Part shown: positions 30,201-39,934 of the stretch, in pieces
Layout of the letters: every line of letters begins with the position of its first letter
How positions within the stretch are numbered: the first letter of the stretch is position 1
DNA from: Lactifluus volemus
Lineage: Eukaryota; Basidiomycota; Agaricomycetes; Russulales; Russulaceae
Assembly (NCBI GenBank): GCA_022376515.1
Contig: WTXI01000320.1
Location: 1-39,934 of the forward strand
DNA length: 39,934 bases
Direction: 5' to 3'
Position numbers and translations under genes: made by a program
Notes under the pieces: generated by a model
Databases searched by the model: none
Told to the model about the DNA's origin: nothing
The model's input: the letters and a program-made list of their open reading frames with translations, nothing else

Positions 30201-33200
30201 TGCTTGCGGTTGTGAGCGTGATGACCTGGATCTTCGCCTTGGATGACACAAACTTCTTAATCTCCGTCGACCATTGACGCGTGAGGTGGGGAGGGACGAC
30301 CACAAGCGAAGCCTTGACACGGATTTTGCCCGGAATTTCTGCCGCGTCCTCTAGTTCCCGAGCAACCTCTTTGCGCGTACAATCGATCAGACCGAGGGTG
30401 ATAGCTGTCTTCCCATAACCAACCTGGTCTGCGAGGACACCGCCGCGTATGTGCACGGGTTGCTGTGCACGCCCTTCGGCTCGCCAACCTAAAGGCTCGA
30501 GCATGGCCTCCGAAACTTCCTCTTCGATAAAGGGTGGCGCAGTTAATTTCTCCTGCTCCAACATCCAATGAAGCGAACGCAGCTGTTCCACGCGGAGAGG
30601 AAACTTATCGAAGTTGGGAGGCTGGGGGTGTTGGGGATCTGGACGATTGCTGAGCAAGGTAAACTTCGGCAAGATGAGTTTGACAAGGGGCTTGAAGTTG
30701 GTGTCCAGACGCCAAGACAGGGTTGGCTTCCCTTTCCTCCCTGACGTGGGAAGACGAGCAAGAGCCCGATGAGTCAGTGATGCGATGTTGATGCCAATGC
30801 GCACAGTTCCAACGCCGCTGTCATCCAGCCTGAGCTGGGTCACGAACGGTGCAGGACGTCGTTTCAAGCGACGCTCGTACTCGCCAGCTTCGGCGCTGTC
30901 TTCGATACCTATGACTTTCTTCCCTTGTTTCGTCCAGCGCAGGAAAGGGGGAACAGGGGCGCAGCGCTCGCAATTTGAGTGATCCTCCGGAAGTTTGACC
31001 TCTTGCCAGGTCGTGAAGGGGCCGCCCACGACCTTGATTCGCTCCAGCAGCCATGACAAGGCACGGAAAGTGGCCCGTTCGTAGATCTGTTCGACTTCTT
31101 GCCAAGCGCCCTTTGGCCACTCTGGGCCGGCTTGCGAATGGAGAGGAACACGCGCGACGAGCAAGGCATTCGCGGACTTGCAAGCGTCTTTGCTGACTGG
31201 TACCTGGAGGTTGTCCTTTGGGACGGAGTAGTGTGCTCCCTGGATGTGGGAGGGCTATCGAAAACAACCGGAATTAGAGATGTACAACCAAGCGTGGCAC
31301 ACAAACATACCTCAAGGCTAACACCATCTGCGAAAACATATCTTTGTGGAATGACGCACGAGACAAGTTGGGGATCACCCTTGCTGGACTGCCGCCAAGA
31401 GGATTGTAAGCGAGCGAAAATAGGTCGCGTCTCTCGGTACTCGAGGCGGCGAATGGTCGTGGAGAAAACGAATGCGTCGTCAGTTGGCTTCCCGGAACGA
31501 GTTAGATCGAGGAGTAAGAAGAGAGGTGGGAGGGCAGCATCCTCTGTAGTTGAGACTTTCTTGTGGAGCGCATTATTCGCAGTACCGCACTTGTCCAGGA
31601 GTATATACGTCCCAGAGATATCACGATCAAAATGAACGATGTCGTCACGGGGGATCGATACCTCGAGTTGAGAGAAAACGGTGCTATCGAGGAATTTGGG
31701 ATCTTGCAAGCCGAGCTTTGATTCCCATGAAGGAACCAGTTCTCCGGCACCTCTAATGGTGATCTCCACGGAAGTCGTATGCGGCAATGCCACTTCCCAT
31801 CGACCGTTTAAGAGCGACCCGTTACAGGCGAGACGAGCAGCAGGATTCATGAGAAGCTTGCGAATTTCGGCGTTGGCGGGCTCGTTGGGAGATGGCTTGG
31901 CATAGAACAACCATTCAGGCCGTTGCGGGTGAAGGCAGAGCTCTAGCAGAGCTTTGGTTGACTCGTAAGTGACGTACCACAACTCCTGACGCCTGAGCTC
32001 GACAAAGCGCAGTTCTGGTCCCACAGCTTCGATGAGAGCGCTGCGCCAAATTTCCCAACGCTTAGATGGAATTAATGCACCGAACTTCTGTTTCAGAGAG
32101 TCCAACAAACGTTCCGTAATACCTGATAAGCCAAGGCACATGGGGAGAGCGGACTTGAGACTGCGCTCGAAAGTAGACGGTGCTAGCCTAGGATGGGTTT
32201 TCACGTCAATCGGTCGCGCATTATGCTCCGGACGGCCACCGCATTTCACACAGGCTGTGAAGCCACAATCGTCACAGCGGCGGACCTCACGCTCCGTCAT
32301 GTCCTTGCGGCCTTCGCACGAACAGAAGCGAACGCTGCTCATGGCATCCTTCAATAGGGTAAGGAGAGGTTGGGCGGTGGTCTTGGAAAGGTCGAAAGGT
32401 CTCTCTAGGAGCTGATCCTCACCGAAAATGTGGTCGTGTAAGGAATCAGAAGGTAAGTCGACTTCCATGACATCTTCGTCGACCTCAGTGATCTGCGTCC
32501 CGTGTTTCTCTTCGTACGTCCTCTTGTCATGGCCAGGTGTCAAGTATTTCATCGAGAGGACCAGAGAAACGAGGAGTGACGTCCCTACGACCGTCGTGGA
32601 CATAGCATTACCAGCCAAGTCGGCGAGCTGATCCTCAGTTTCGCGTGTCAGCAGCAACTCGTCTATAGGTAGACCTTGTAAGTGGAGGGCCTCTAGTCCG
32701 ACCATTGGTCCGCCGCGATTCGTGAGGTAAGGAATCATGGATGGTGTGAGGCAAGGTGAGATGCCAACCCGGTTCGACCCAATCGAGCGATCCACGTTTT
32801 GCGACAAGTTCCATACTTGGCTAGGGGAAGATCGCGTCAGAGGTTACAACAAAAGGATCACACAACCAACCTTTTATATGCAGGGTCAACCCCAACCACA
32901 GCCGATCGGAGCAATGATATATCCATAAGATCCCAAACACGCTCGACCTGTCCGGAGACCCAATCTGCCCAGCCGTAATCAAGCATTTTGACAGAGCCAC
33001 CTTGGAAAAGGTAGGTAATAACTTGGATATCAAAAAGGTGAGGACACACCTTCATCCCAGTTCGTAAGTGGTCGTTTGGATCCAAGGGTTTCCTCCAAGC
33101 GAGTGCGCTGATGACGAGACTCGCAACGACCCCAGTCTGTCCGACCTGTCCTGCGATCCAGCGCGTTGTAACTTTCCTGAACAAGTTTCTCCCTCGCTTG

Positions 33201-34221
33201 ATGGATTCGAGGATCGTCCGAGGGCAAAAGGAAGGCATCGAGGGTGCAAGACGCCTCGCGCCTCATGGAAGCCATACGATCCGCCCACTTGGTCGGAATG
33301 CTGGAAGATTGCGCGTTGACCGCCATCATGTAGCCACGAGTCCGCGTATGAGGCACATAATAGGTCTTTGTGTCCAAGCGCATTGACTTTGCACTGTATT
33401 TAGCGTCCTCGAATTTCTTTACGACCGATTGCCAAGGGGCACCGCACACGTTCTCCAATATCACAATTGGAGGACGATGCTTTTTGACCCAATTCAACAT
33501 CCCATGGAACGTCCGGCCGGATTCTCCCCCCTGCTCAATGTCTTTCTTTTCATTGTTAAGATTGGAATAGTCGACGCAGGATGTGCCAGCGATAAGGACG
33601 TCGACATTACCAGGGACGAAAGCCTTGGCACCATAGGCGGTATAGCTGTGGTAGCATGAGAGGGCTTATTGACGAAAGGAATACAGCTTGGACCACGCAC
33701 GCATAATCATCACCAAGTTCACAGACATCCCGGAAAAGTAGTGGCGGTTGGAAGTTTCGTTCGATATACGCTTGTTTGAAGGGAACAATCTCGCAGGAGA
33801 ATACATGCTCCACTTCGATGGTAGTACCGAATTTCTCAGTCATGGCACGACTGATAAGATTGAGGGCGAGTAGAGGAGACTCGGTTCCGGAGCACATTGT
33901 CGCAACCCGTAATTTCCGTCCCTTGAGGTGTTCCGCCATGGTTTTGACCTCACTCATGCGGGAGACAATATCAAGAAAGATGTCGGGTAGACTAGAGATT
34001 GGCGGTAACGACGAGTCCTCCGGTGAGATGTACTTATCTCTCTTTGCAGTGATACCTCCCTCCTCTTCCTCATCTTGGTCCATGTCGAAGTCCATACGGC
34101 GGTCATAGGTAACCTCCTCAGCGGAGGTACCTCCTGTTTCTTCTTCAGCATGTTCAGATCTTGGTTTTGCGAAGAATGAAGAGATCTTTTTTTGTTTCAT
34201 TCGATCTTTAACAGACGACAT
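27218..34221 (-). CDS. DNMT5: DNMT5-type DNA methyltransferase with RING and SNF2 ATPase; N-terminal PIP box
   Basis: Ten exons (34221-33701, 33645-33050, 33000-32871, 32820-31311, 31254-29946, 29892-28909, 28852-28752, 28703-28516, 28457-27696, 27635-27218) join in phase to about 2172 aa. Order: PIP box QKKISSFF (10-17); cytosine methyltransferase with motif I MCSGTESPLLAL (109-120), motif IV GTSCVDYSNLNN (C197), ENV (238-240), HTRTRGY and GNAMSTTVV (486-494); a Cys cluster (about 582-612); SNF2 ATPase with Walker A ADQVGYGKT (about 1200), VVDEYTYL, LSGTPP, a RING-like CPEC...SCGHAGC domain (about 1946-1990) and motif VI QAIGRLRRYGQ (about 2132). A Ser/Lys/acid-rich insert of about 245 aa splits the ATPase. 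In Cryptococcus, Dnmt5 is an ATP-dependent maintenance CpG methylase with an N-terminal chromodomain; none is seen here. Confidence 0.95.
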
Positions 34222-34356
34222 GACAAGAGATGGGAGAGGGATAGTCAGTCAGCGATAAACGCGCAACGCGTGTTTGTGATGATGTCATCAGCGCGTGTTG
34301 TCACAAATACATGACTCGATTCGTCACGCCTTGGGATCACTTCTTCACTCACTGCC
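34222..34356. promoter_or_regulatory. Divergent 135-bp promoter with MCB element
   Basis: Lies between the ATGs of DNMT5 (minus) and the PAP2 gene (plus). It holds ACGCGT (34266-34271), the MluI cell-cycle box bound by MBF at G1/S genes in yeasts, next to a related AAACGCG, and a near-palindromic TGATGTCATCA (34277-34290 region) like an ATF/CREB-type site. The assignment is by motif only. Confidence 0.5.
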
Positions 34357-35544
34357 ATGTCTGACCTCCTCCGTAGACTAAAGAGCAAAATCAACGAGAT
34401 CTATGGCGAAGATGCCCTTCACTGGTTTGAGAGTCACCTTATCGTAGATTGGCAAGTGCTTAAATCACTTTCTGGATTGTATTTTAACAAACCCTCTCCC
34501 ATAGGATCGTCGTCTTGGGCATATTTCTTCTTGGCCTGTATCTCGAAACACAGCCAGCCTTCGAGAGAGACTTCTCCCCTAATGACCCACTTATTCAACA
34601 CCCCCACAAGCATCAACAGTGAGACCTTCATTCTCTCAGCCTGACTCTGAGCACTTACGCGGGCCAATTGAAAAGAGTCTCTTCATTTTCAAACTTCACG
34701 ATTTCCATAGCGATGCCTGGTGTACTTTCTGTTTTTATAGCGATATACCGAAAGTCGATCCATGAAATTCATCATGGCTCACTTTCACTAGCCGCTGGCA
34801 GGTTCGTCGCTCGTCACGAGGTGTCGAATCCCATCGTACTCACTATCCACAGAGCCGTGACTCACTTAATCACGGAAGCCCTGAAGAACCGCATCGGTAA
34901 ATACCAAAATATGACAATTGACGCAACTTATGGATGTGTTTATTCTAGGTCGACTTCGCCCAGACTTTCTTGCTCGGTGTCAGTGGGACCCGTTAGAACG
35001 TATCTGCACTGGGTTCGTATGAAGGTCAATTTCTACCGAATCATCGCTGACGAAACACAGTGATGTCAGCGACATTCTCGATGGGCGCAAGTCGTTTCCC
35101 TCTGGCCATTCTTCTACGGCCTTTGTCGGAATGACTTTTCTCTCCCTGTTTTTGGCGGGCAAAACAGCTGGTTTATGTTTTGCCGTCTCATCTTCTCCAG
35201 TCTCCTTCCTTCGCAGCCGACTTGCTCGCTTATGCCTTGTCCTCGCCCCACTTTTCTTCGCCTCCTGGGTTGCCATTACTCGTATCGAAGATTATGTATG
35301 TTCAACCCCAATTGTCTCCCACATTCCAGACTGATTATCTTTGAAGCGCCACCACAAGGAAGACGTGATTGTCGGGGGTCTTATTGGTATTTTCTCGGGA
35401 ACCATCTGCTACCTTCATTACTGGCCAAACCCTTTCTCGGTGGCCAGCTTTTCATCGGAGACGAAGGGTCGCCCCAGGCTGGCCAGCGGCGACTCCAGTA
35501 GATCCGGCTATAGATTAGCGACAGAAGCCCCAGAATTCGACTAG
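34357..35544 (+). CDS. PAP2-family lipid phosphate phosphatase (DPP1/LPP-like)
   Basis: Seven exons (34357-34451, 34505-34618, 34676-34801, 34853-34896, 34949-35012, 35061-35295, 35347-35544) join in phase to 291 aa. The three PAP2 motifs are present: KNRIGRLRPDFLARC (motif 1), KSFPSGHSSTAF (motif 2, general-acid His) and TRIEDYRHHKEDVIVG (motif 3, nucleophilic His). About six membrane helices are visible (WIVVLGIFLLGLYL, ISIAMPGVLSVFIAIY, TAFVGMTFLSLFL, LARLCLVLAPLFFASW, IVGGLIGIFSGTICYL and one in exon 4). It dephosphorylates phosphatidate, diacylglycerol pyrophosphate or lysolipids at ER, Golgi or vacuole membranes. Intron 1 uses a GC donor (GCAAGT). The last intron ends in AAG. The C-terminus is Ser-rich and cytosolic. 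Confidence 0.93.
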
Positions 35545-36151
35545 AATAATTTACATCTAGATTCATGTAGTGGATATCCTATAGACCTGGAACTGGCTGC
35601 AATGCGCCTTGCAATGCGCCTCAACCCGAACTGAGATTACCGCTCCGCTTGCTCCGACCATCTCCGATGGGCACTTTGCGGATTCCCCCAACCATCATTT
35701 AGGGTTAATTAGACTTCAGACCATTACCTGGGGGGAGGAGCTGATCCAAGCACCCGGGTCTTGTTTCATAACCTCCCCGGCGCAGGCAGACATACAGTAC
35801 ATTCCGTAAACTTTGGGCTAATGTTCCCGTCCACTGACCAAAATGTTTTCATTCACGTGGCGTAGATTTGATGGAGAGTGGAACCCATCTACTGTCCCCG
35901 ATCAGCTGCTGCGCGGTTCATGTGCTCGACACCTGCAGTATTTTGATTGGACCGAACAAGGACGGGCCTTCATAAATGTTATGGGGAGGCATAGTGTGTG
36001 ATGTGGTGTTGCTCAGCACCGTGTGGTTTAGCGGCGCCCATATCATCCGCTGGCAACTGGGATGTGGGTTAAAACCTCACAGGCTCACGTGCAGCAGAAC
36101 CAAGGGATAGGTCCATCGTTAGAATTATCATAAAATGCAAAAAATGTGTGG
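35545..36151. other. Intergenic between convergent genes
   Basis: Shared 3' region of the PAP2 (+) and CID (-) genes. A 12-nt direct repeat (GCAATGCGCCTT/C) lies at about 35598-35621. No gene seen. Confidence 0.55.
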
Positions 36152-38848
36152 CTACGAGGAACCATCGTTCCGAATGAACACCCACTTGTCCCCTACTTTT
36201 TGCATCCGACCTCCCGAAACACTCTGACCTACTTCCTCCCCACCACCCTCCTCATCCAGACCCACCTGCGTCGATTCGTGACTACCCTGTGCCCAATCAA
36301 GGCCATTTTGGGTGTTGGTGTGCTCCCCCAACACGATCGCATCCGTGGTGCTCCCCGCATATCCATCGCCCCCATAGTCCCACCGTGCTTGTCCTTCTCC
36401 AGAATTGCCGTATGCGAAGCCCCCACGCCCTCCTCGTGCTCCAAATGCGCCTCTACCCCGACCTCCTCCGCGTGGCGGGCCTCCCCGAGCCTCGCCCGTC
36501 CACCCACCACCGGCATAACCAGTCCGTTGATTTCCCTGCATCGAAGGCCCACTGGGAGTTGGAGGCACCTGGCTCGTCATGTTGACAGTGACTTCCATGA
36601 CAAACATCATCAATTCTTCCTGTGATGGCGGCCGCCCATTCGTAACGGCCCACGCTTGGCCCAGGGCTTCCCACGATGCGGGCGAAGTGGGATCAAATGT
36701 CGAGTAGTCGAAAGATTCTAGCCCCGATTGGTTCGCGTCGGGATCGACCTCCTTGTCCACCTCACTACTACCGGTCGCAGACGTCGCCGTCGCTTGCAGT
36801 GGAGCGGTAGCCGGGGATGGTACAGATTCGCCCAAGACCGGCGCTGTCTCAACCCCGGGAGCCGAGGAAACGGCAGGCGGCGACTGGGCCGGCCGTTGTT
36901 TGAGATCATCCGGCGTCATACTCCCGTCGTCATCAGAAGATGGCCTGATCTCGCGTCCAAACTCGTCTACCCCAGGATGTCGTGAGGACGGAACTTCGGC
37001 GTCAACGTTGGTTTGGTCCGTGATGGACGGTCGATGTGGAGGACTGTATGGCTTTACGTCTCTCCGGCCGCCTGCCCCGTATCTACTTCGCGGAGGGCTC
37101 CTCGACCGACTCGTTCGAACGTGCGCGGAGCCCGGGCTACGGGGCTTTTCATAAAACCGGTCACGGAAACCCTCGCGATCTTGATCACCGAAACGCCCTC
37201 GACCACGAGGCCGAAAACCGCCTCTCAATCTGCCCCTTGGACTCTGATAATCATTTTCCTCGACTGAGGGTGTCTGGTAGCTTTGGCCAGCATCCCACGG
37301 GTTATTCGGCGCGCCTCGTGAGTTATTATTCCAATACGTAGATGGGCCGGCGTCGGGAGAAGTTAAGGTAGGTATGGGTTGTGGCGGCGAAAGCGGCGTC
37401 TGAATTGGGGGAGTGGTTATCTTAGAATGAACCGACTGAGTTGATGGCTGAAATAGTTTTAATTTATTCGTATCAAGGTGAGGAAGTTGCACTTGTGCTG
37501 AATGAGTGTTGTTTGCTATTGTTTGGCTGTATTGACTGGGTCAGGGAAGCTAGCCAAGTTGGAGGATCGAACTCACGGGCCGTCCACAGACACTGGAATA
37601 TTCCTGGATTGAGAGAGCAAGGCGAGCAGCGCTGCTTGCACAGCGGCGGCCTGACCAGCAGGGTCTGTAGGTGTCTCAACGCTCACAGGCAGATTTAGAG
37701 CCGCCTGTAGAGGCGCCGAGCGCACCAGGGGCTCGATTACGGCGTCGGATACTGGTGCGGAAACTGGCACGAAACAATCAGACATTCGGCATTTCTCTCA
37801 CTTTCCAAAAAAGCGTAAAGCGAAAGCATAGTTGGAATTGCACAAAGGAGAAATACTTAGCGAACAACGAAATCATGACAAGATAAGCACCTGGAGCGTC
37901 ATCACCCTTCAGCACGTTCTCCAATCTCGTCAATACCGCAGGTGGGAATGTAGACCCTTTTGTCCAGATGTCGAGTATCTTCTTCGCCTTTTCCTAAAAT
38001 ATGTGGCACCACAGCAAGTAGTTAGAACCCTCGTTCAATTCACCTAGCCGTGAGAAAAGGGATGGAAACTATGGATCCAAGTGTAACATCATATGATCAG
38101 AAGGCGCAGTGATGGATCTTGCGACGCTTCATTATAACGAGCTACGATGTGTGTACCCGGGTTTCGGGAAGCTCAAGCATGCGTGCCCTCGAAGGCGCAA
38201 TGCTGCTTCCATACCTGGTATAAACAGCCCTTTGGCAGATCCTACCCTATGTCCTGTGAAAGGAGACAACTAACACAAGAGATTTTCCCAAGCGTGATAA
38301 ATGAAAATTAGCTGTACATGTTTCACTGACCTTGCCTTCGGACACACCAGAACTCATCATATCCTGAAATAAACCCTCCAAGACAGCTTCTACTTTAAGC
38401 AGAAAGGTTGCACTATTGCCGGGATGAGCGTCACCAGTGAACCCGTGCTTGGTAGCGTGGTCGCGAGCCGCAAGTGCCAACGCGTGGAATGCATACAGAC
38501 TAGGGACCTTAAACTGAGGCTGCAGGGATTTGTGCGTACGGTACAACATGGACACCAGTTGTGCATCATTCTAAGGAATGGGCGAGAGAGAACAAAAGTG
38601 AGCACACGACTCCGGCAATGGCGACGCGAGGGGCAGCAAATACGAGTTGAAGAACAGTAGATCGGAACGCACCTCAAAGCACTTTTCCGCCTCCTCACTC
38701 AATTTCTTCATCTTGGAGGCTGACACTCGCTTTGACGACACAACATCTTTGAGGGCTTTCTCAAACTCCTAAGAAAATACGAGTATCAGTCAGTTTGCAC
38801 GGGCGTGGTGAAAATGCCAGGGACTCTCCATACCTCTAATGAAGGCAT
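36152..38848 (-). CDS. CID-domain RNA polymerase II CTD-interacting protein with RS/RGG tail
   Basis: Six exons (38848-38834, 38768-38673, 38570-38331, 37993-37891, 37763-37577, 37526-36152) join in phase to 671 aa. Residues 1 to about 150 form a CTD-interaction domain: EFEKALKDVVSSKRVSASKM, VSMLYRTHKSLQPQFKVPSL, YAFHALALAARDHATKHG and KKILDIWTKGSTFPPAVLTR. This is the eight-helix fold of Nrd1, Seb1, Pcf11 and SCAF4/8. The rest is disordered: an Ala/Gln-rich piece, RGRLRGGFRPRGRGRFG and SRSRSPPRSRYG patches, a conserved-looking ASWEALGQAWAVTNGRPPSQ block, and a Gly/Arg-rich C-terminus. No RRM is visible, unlike Nrd1/Seb1/SCAF. A role in transcription termination or 3'-end processing is inferred. 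Intron 3 is unusually long (337 nt). Confidence 0.88.
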
Positions 38849-39245
38849 TTGTGTACTTACTGCCTAGAAGACCAACTCAAAGTTAGCAATGAGCAGGGTT
38901 AGGTGCTCCAGTGAAGAAGTCGGAAGGGACTGTATTTATTTGTCTCTGTTATCACACGGGCGCCTGTTGGGAACAAGGGTCTCTGTACTCAATCTATGTA
39001 GTCGATCGCTTTTGTACAACCCTGCGGCGTGGATTATCAACAAAGAAAGAGTAATTTATCATAGGTGCCCAAAGCCAGGAACTAGTCTCCTTCACATCTC
39101 GTTCAGCTTCCCATTGACATGCCAAACTTTTCCCACGCTCTGTTGGCAAAATTGCGAATGTGGTGTTGCGGATTTGGACGGCGAGAAATCTCTCAAGGTA
39201 TGGCCGGGATACATTGACCTCACATGCATGAACACAATCATGAAA
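38849..39245. other. Intergenic
   Basis: Lies between the ZW10 stop and the CID gene start, both on the minus strand; it should hold the CID gene promoter. No gene seen. Confidence 0.5.
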
Positions 39246-39934
39246 TCAAGGTGAGTGAGGATGCCCGACCATTAGTTTATGGATCATGTTCGCGCGCTGA
39301 GGTGTATCGGCGAAAAGGGCGCGCACGAGCTTGACTAGTTCTTGCGACTCATAGTCGATGAGAGCGCCTTCGTCAAAGAGGTAGCTAATGTCTGCCAGAT
39401 TGGCTTCCTGCACATGAAAAATCATTCGACTCTGTCTGAACCTGCCGTTCAGAATACAACACACCAAAAGCTCGGAAAGATATGAGAATTTGAGCCATGC
39501 GGGAACGCAGGCAACCACGAAGGAGGGCTACATCTACATGAGTGTGGTGAGGCAACAGACGCGGAAACACGTACCTGTTCAGGATCGTCCATGAAAAGCC
39601 CTTCGAGGGCGTGCAATATCCGACAAAGCTCGCTCAGACGGTGGGATTCGACTTCAGTGATGTCTGAAAGCGCAAGTACGTCGTCCATGATACACGTGAG
39701 GCAGAAATTCACGAGGTTCCGAGCGCGTCAAATATTTAGTTTTGTTCAGAACACCCTGCATTTGCCTCATTTAGAAGAAGCGGGGATGCGTAGATTGGCG
39801 AAGATTGGTCACCTTCCACTGTCTCGCCACCGTTCGCACTTGCGAAAGAACGCCCATCACCGCTTCTTCGCATTCATCATACCGTTCCTGTTCCGCTGTC
39901 CCGATGAAGCCCTCAGCCTTCGTTAGAGAGCCTG
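39246..39934 (-). pseudogene. ZW10: ZW10 (RZZ/Dsl1-NRZ subunit), C-terminal part, cut by the window edge; frameshift in one exon
   Basis: Four exons are seen: 39934-39813 (TKAEGFIGTAEQERYDECEE ... VARQWK), 39755-39575 (GVLNKTKYL, then VNFCLTCIMDDVLALSDITE, VESHRLSELCRILHALEGLF), 39527-39465 (PSFVVACVPAWLKFSYLSEL) and 39407-39246 (ANLADISYLFDEGALIDYES, QELVKLVRALFADTPQRANM). This is the C-terminal helical domain of ZW10, which tethers Golgi-to-ER vesicles (Dsl1/NRZ) and, in animals, serves the kinetochore checkpoint (RZZ). The second exon is 181 nt between two phase-0 introns, so it cannot be read through: the frame shifts between KTKYL and LVNFCL. The N-terminal part lies beyond the window. 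It is either a recent pseudogene or a sequence error. Confidence 0.88.

Overview
The window is nuclear DNA of a filamentous basidiomycete, most likely a mushroom-forming Agaricomycete. The evidence is dense short introns (about 45-80 nt), a cerato-platanin gene, Goodbye-NACHT-ankyrin STAND receptors, an F-box/LRR gene of the type expanded in mushroom genomes, and a DNMT5-type DNA methyltransferase. I rebuilt the multi-exon genes by hand from splice sites and reading phase. The species cannot be named from the sequence.

Left part (1-9.6 kb). This stretch is gene-poor. It holds decayed pieces (an alpha/beta-hydrolase-like relic, a nucleotidyltransferase N-terminus), one intact uncharacterised ORF (1120-1899), and an AT-rich block with a perfect 42-bp palindrome. 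It also holds a SnoaL/NTF2-like gene (3555-4114), an unknown two-exon gene (4631-5150, minus), a complete CRIPT gene (6233-6753) and a dead ankyrin-repeat tail (about 8343-8685).

Middle (9.6-22.6 kb). Two intact paralogous NLR-like receptors lie in tandem orientation: NLR-A (9650-14163, 9 exons, about 1353 aa, 19 ankyrin repeats) and NLR-B (16966-20294, 8 exons, about 981 aa, 8 repeats). Both share a shortened Goodbye domain. Between them sit a convergent EFM7/NNT1-like methyltransferase (14618-15403) and a secreted cerato-platanin (15849-16340, minus). A C2H2 zinc-finger protein follows (21544-22537). With the dead tail at 8.3 kb, the region looks like a small birth-and-death NLR cluster.

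Right part (22.6-39.9 kb). A duplicated, internally deleted fragment of the DNMT5 3' end (23080-23575) is followed by a frameshifted F-box gene whose N-terminus reads as a myristoylation signal (24353-25895, minus), and then by a small orphan gene (26092-26615). Next is a 10-exon, about 2172-aa DNMT5 (27218-34221, minus). Its N-terminus has a canonical PIP box and no recognisable chromodomain. It shares a 135-bp divergent promoter, containing an MluI cell-cycle box, with a PAP2 lipid phosphatase (34357-35544) that has a GC-AG intron. The end of the window carries a CID-domain RNA polymerase II CTD-binding protein (36152-38848, minus) and the 3' end of ZW10 (39246-39934, minus), which carries a frameshift.

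Functional themes are fungal innate-immunity-like receptors, maintenance DNA methylation that may be coupled to replication, and housekeeping RNA and membrane genes. The strongest candidates for something new are the PIP-box DNMT5 and the compact-Goodbye NLR pair.
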